Positions 60,344 to 64,000 of a stretch of 64,000 nt of DNA are shown here, one piece after another. Within the stretch, counting starts at the first letter, position 1; each line of letters opens with the position of its first letter. This stretch comes from Ulota crispa. Lineage: Eukaryota > Streptophyta > Bryopsida > Orthotrichales > Orthotrichaceae. The translations under genes were made by a program, and so were the position numbers. The notes beneath the pieces are model-generated. The model was not told the DNA's origin and did not search any database. It was given only the letters and a program-made list of their open reading frames with translations. The stretch covers positions 18,944,539 through 19,008,538 of the forward strand of contig OY987248.1 in the NCBI GenBank assembly GCA_963920765.1, written 5' to 3'.

Positions 60344-60631
60344 CACTACAAGAAAAAAGGTCATTTTTTACTAAGGATTTTGACTATCAAAACACTAAGA
60401 CGATTGCACTTTTGTGACTAGTATTTATGACCACTCGTAGTCATAAATAATTTAATTTATGACTACGTGTAGTCATAAAATTAATTTTTATGACTAAATG
60501 AAATTATTCAATCATAAATTAAATTATTTATGACTACATGTGGTCATAAATACTAGTCTTGAAAGTGCAGTCGTCTTAGTCTTTTTTGTAATCAAAATCC
60601 TTAGTCAAATATGACCATTTTTCTTGTAGTG
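60344..60631. mobile_element. CACTA-type MITE
   Basis: Starts CACTACAAGAAAAAAGGTCA and ends TGACCATTTTTCTTGTAGTG, the common plant CACTA end. Flanking triplets ACG and AGG differ at one base. The middle is palindromic, with repeated TTTATGACTAC and GTAGTCATAAA motifs acting as subterminal repeats. Confidence 0.85.
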
Positions 60632-60814
60632 AGGACTTTTGATAATGGTAGATGCATGCAAAATTGGTACAAAACTGTGTCTCTAAACATATGCCTAGAT
60701 TTAAAATCCAAATCAACAATAAAATATTAGAAAAAACGGAGTTTTGGATGGCATCTTGGTTTATAGATAAAATAAAAGATAAGTATATTATTTAGTGCAT
60801 TTTGTATGTCTTAA

Positions 60815-61072
60815 CCCCTAAAGGATGTTGTTGTTTTGTATACGGACTCCCAAGTTGTATACGGACTCTCAAGTTGTATACGGATGGGGTATTTGGATAG
60901 CACATGAACCCCATTGGAGTTGTAATTTTTAACCCAAGTCATAGACATACTACTTGTCAACTAGGATTTTTTGGGGAATTTTTAACATTTGTCATATAGT
61001 AATTTCTTTAAGTACTAAATGGTTCTTGTACAAATACAAACAATACTTTGGGTAGGCAACATCCTTTAGGGG
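60815..61072. mobile_element. TTAA-14: short TTAA-flanked element
   Basis: TTAA at 60811-60814 and 61073-61076. Ends CCCCTAAAGGATGTTG and CAACATCCTTTAGGGG, a perfect 16-bp terminal repeat. Contains three tandem TTGTATACGGACTC units at about 60835-60885. Confidence 0.88.
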
Positions 61073-61076
61073 TTAA

Positions 61077-63083
61077 GTACCAGCATTTTTAGAAGCTTGC
61101 TTGTATACTTGCTTAAGATCTAAAAGCATTGGATAGGCAAAATCAAAACAATCAACCCCCAACACTAAAAAAATTTCTAAAAAGAAGTCAAAAGGACAAC
61201 TTGATGTATATTAATAATTAGTTTTAGAATGTGCCAACAAAGGGCTAAACATGCCTAAATGATTGTGGTGTTGTGGTTCAAAATTCCAATGTAAAAATCC
61301 TTGTTATAACAAATTTTCTATAATCCTCAAGACAAGGAGTTTAAAGTTTTGACTATTTCTACATTTTTAGATTAGGTTAAATAGGCACAAATGTTGGTTA
61401 TCATTCATTTTAATTGGATTTAGTCCAACCAAAATGAGGAAAGGGTCATTTTTGTTGTTATGTATTTTATTGCATTTTTTTTGACAAAAGCAAATTCAAA
61501 TTTAGGATCCTGCACAATATCATTGCATAAAGGGATCCCATTTAGTTTATGAAACACAAAGAATAGGATTTTAGTGGAGAGCCCACCAACCACTTGTAGA
61601 AAGCAAATTTTAGTTGAAGTTCCCAAAGAAAATGAAATCTAACACAATCCGTTCCTTACATACCACGCTTAGAAAAAAAGTCAATCAATGTCAAAATTTA
61701 TTTAATTATGTCCTAATTCCAAGGAGATGCCCTTATTTTGAGACATGTGAATTAGTTGGCCAAAAAACAAGAACATTAGCTTTTTCATGTTCAAGCATTT
61801 TCCATATGCCATAAACATAGAATCATATTGATGCCTATGTTAGAACTAGCTATAAAAATTTGTAAGCTTTAGTTATAACAATCATAAACACCTATAATAT
61901 ATTATTGTCCTTTCCTATTGTGGAGGTTTTGTCAAAGTTCAAAAAACATAATTTGGTTAAAACTTAACATCTACTTACTAATGATAGAAAATAAAATTAT
62001 AAAATTTTCAATTGTAGATGTGTGACTTGAATCATATTTTAGAATGAGTATTGGAGTAGGGATCTCATGTTGTCAAAGAGAAAATGTATGATGTAATGTA
62101 TATGGATAGAACCCGTAAAGGTTTTCTTTAAACAAAAATGAAGAATACTACCACAATTAAGAAGATGATAATCCAAGCTTATTGTTGTCAATGGTCCTCA
62201 TCATACATACCTTATTTTGACTTGACAATTATCAACTTAGACAAGGTGTCAAATTATGGCCCTAAATTTAAAACCAATACATGCTTAGTTAGAAGAAGTT
62301 GCCAATTGTGTAACAAATGCATATATCTTGAGAAATGCCATGTGGTAGCAACATGACATCTAAACCCCTAAATTCCTTCATAATGTGTAATTGATGTAAA
62401 AATTAAAGGTATTGCTACTCCTCATTGATAAATGGAAGAGCACTAGTAGTAGTACATGTCCCAAATGATTATTCCACAATGATTATAAATGTTCAGATTG
62501 ACTATAATTGAGTCATTTAATATTTGTTGTGGGTATTTGCAATTGTTATGGAGTAGTTGTTTCTCTTCCACTAGATGGAGGATTTACTAATTCTTCAAAG
62601 TCACCCATTATCCTTTCAAGTGGTCAATGAAAACACTGTTGATAGAGTACATCATATGACTTTTTTGCATGTTTTGGTTGACATTCTTATACACAACTAT
62701 TATACACCTCAATTTCATGATATTGGGCATCCAAAAAGGTTGACTTTTGTAAGACTCAACCCCGCATTATATGAATAAGAAATTCTTTGAACAAAACTTT
62801 ATTATGAAGCACAAACATTACTAGTAGAAAATGTGGTCCTAGGGCACCAAGCTACAACGTCAAAACTTGGTATCACATGCCCATACTTTGAATTTTCTAC
62901 TATCATATAGGTTCTCAAGCGCTTTGGATGATGATTGATTCTAGCCAAAAAAATTTTTTAAAAAAAATCCATGCTCTAAAGGCTGCTTTATAGTTTACAC
63001 TACAAGTCAAGATTAATTTTAGGCCTCTAACACTTTTTATTTTGGTTATTGATTGGTTAATATTTTGAAAAAAACCTCAAGGC
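61077..63083. other. AT-rich intergenic DNA, no gene seen
   Basis: Only short open frames without family motifs. A lone AAACCCCTAAATTCC near 62361 may be a stray TTAA-family end. Confidence 0.45.
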
Positions 63084-63520
63084 CTTTATACTAAGAGTCA
63101 AGGCTAATTTTTCAAAAGATGTTTTAATTTAAAAAAACAAGTTTTGACATGGCTCTAATTTCAAAAATTGAGTTTTTTCAAAAATCAGAAACCAATTCTT
63201 GGCCTTGGGGCCTTTGTTAGATTTGATTAAAATATAATTATTTGAATAGAAAAAAATATTTTGAGATACTTAAGACCGTAGGATTGAGTAAAAACATTAA
63301 CGACTCTCCTTGATGTTTGTTTTTATCCCTTTTTTCTTGAGAATTCAAAGTTTGATCTAATGGCCTTAACTTTTTAGCCTCTATAAGAATCTGAATTTGC
63401 CCCTGTCATACTTATGTTATACTGGGCGTTTAGGGTTGTTCTTGAGACCATTTATACTGAAATTTAGGTTGAAATAGCCCCAAGTTATCATGGCCTAAAC
63501 TCTTAGTGTGAAGCGGCTCT
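63084..63520 (-). repeat. Dispersed repeat R3, copy 3
   Basis: Reverse-oriented relative of 46590-47020 and 59051-59395. ACTAAGAGTCAAGGC near 63091 is mirrored by GGCCTAAACTCTTAGT near 63493, so R3 probably has terminal inverted repeats. Confidence 0.6.
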
Positions 63521-64000
63521 AAGTGGATTCAGTGAGCAGTAGCAACAGCTAACTTATCTGAACTGACCCAAGCTGAGTGCACTCATGTGAGGGAAGGCAG
63601 ACTCCAATCCCTAGTCCTCAATCCCCGTAAAGGGAATAGTTTATTTGTAATACTGCTGCTACTCAAATAGAGATCTTGAGCAAGTCAGATTTCAAATAAT
63701 ATTTATCACCATGCTGTTGATGAATCCTTTTGGATACCTGTCTGTCATGATATCTATTTAGTATTGGTTCCATTCTGCAACTGAGCATTGTGCATGCCAA
63801 GGATTGTTTTAGCATGCCAAGGATTAATTGACATGTTTGGTGTTTTAACAGATTTGCTGCACCAGCCCTAATCAGCAGCAGCTGCGCCAATCATAGCATT
63901 TCATTAGTAGTAACAGAATGCCACTGCCAGCATTACCGAATTACATTGACTCTACATCACAAACACTTTCATAGTACACTCTCTAGCACATGCAAACCAT
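63521..64000. other. Intergenic DNA at window end
   Basis: Less AT-rich than the preceding kilobases, but no supported gene or repeat pair. Confidence 0.4.

Overview
This window looks like nuclear DNA of a land plant. It is very AT-rich and gene-poor, and it is dominated by small DNA transposons. Two genes are recognisable with confidence, and both match plant-type proteins exon for exon: a plant FKBP20-1 peptidyl-prolyl isomerase (plus strand, 14152-17236) and a dCTP pyrophosphatase 1 (minus strand, 43328-44220). A third gene (minus strand, 22108-25379, probably with an untranslated exon near 27037) has four coding exons whose splice sites and phases agree, but I do not recognise its product. 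All three have consensus GT-AG introns. Coding exons and promoters are GC- and CpG-rich islands in AT-rich surroundings. Canonical plant Stowaway ends and CACTA ends also point to a plant. I cannot resolve the lineage. I saw no rRNA, tRNA or organellar genes and no CRISPR array.

Layout. 1-12 kb: nested transposons, including a Mutator-like long-inverted-repeat element (2894-5657) with a 9-bp target duplication, into which another element has jumped. 11.7-12.2 kb: an LTR-like segment with a dense heat-shock-element array. 13.2-17.7 kb: the FKBP20-1 gene, whose single 2.5-kb intron has collected at least five repeats. 18-21 kb: repeats and an orphan exon-like segment. 22-27.4 kb: the unrecognised gene. 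27.4-35.3 kb: nested elements. 35.3-39.1 kb: decayed coding-like pieces and a cluster of palindromic units. 40.2-41.8 kb: a decayed Tc1-like transposon. 43.3-44.6 kb: the dCTPP1 gene with a TATA box; three MITEs stand end to end upstream of it. 46-64 kb: dispersed repeats, a Tourist-like cluster, a long AT microsatellite and a CACTA MITE.

The most striking feature is a family of about fifteen elements that begin CCCCTAAAGG, end CCTTTAGGGG and are flanked on both sides by TTAA. Together they span about 12 kb, roughly a fifth of the window. One copy sits in one arm of the Mutator-like inverted repeat while the other arm keeps the empty TTAA-containing site, so the duplication can be read directly. 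TTAA duplications are known from piggyBac and Sola3 transposons; none of these copies encodes a transposase.

The genes do not form a pathway. FKBP20-1 is a nuclear protein-folding factor, dCTPP1 cleans the dCTP pool, and the third gene encodes a Ser/Thr-Pro-rich protein of unknown role. Element labels (TTAA-1 to TTAA-15 and others) are mine.
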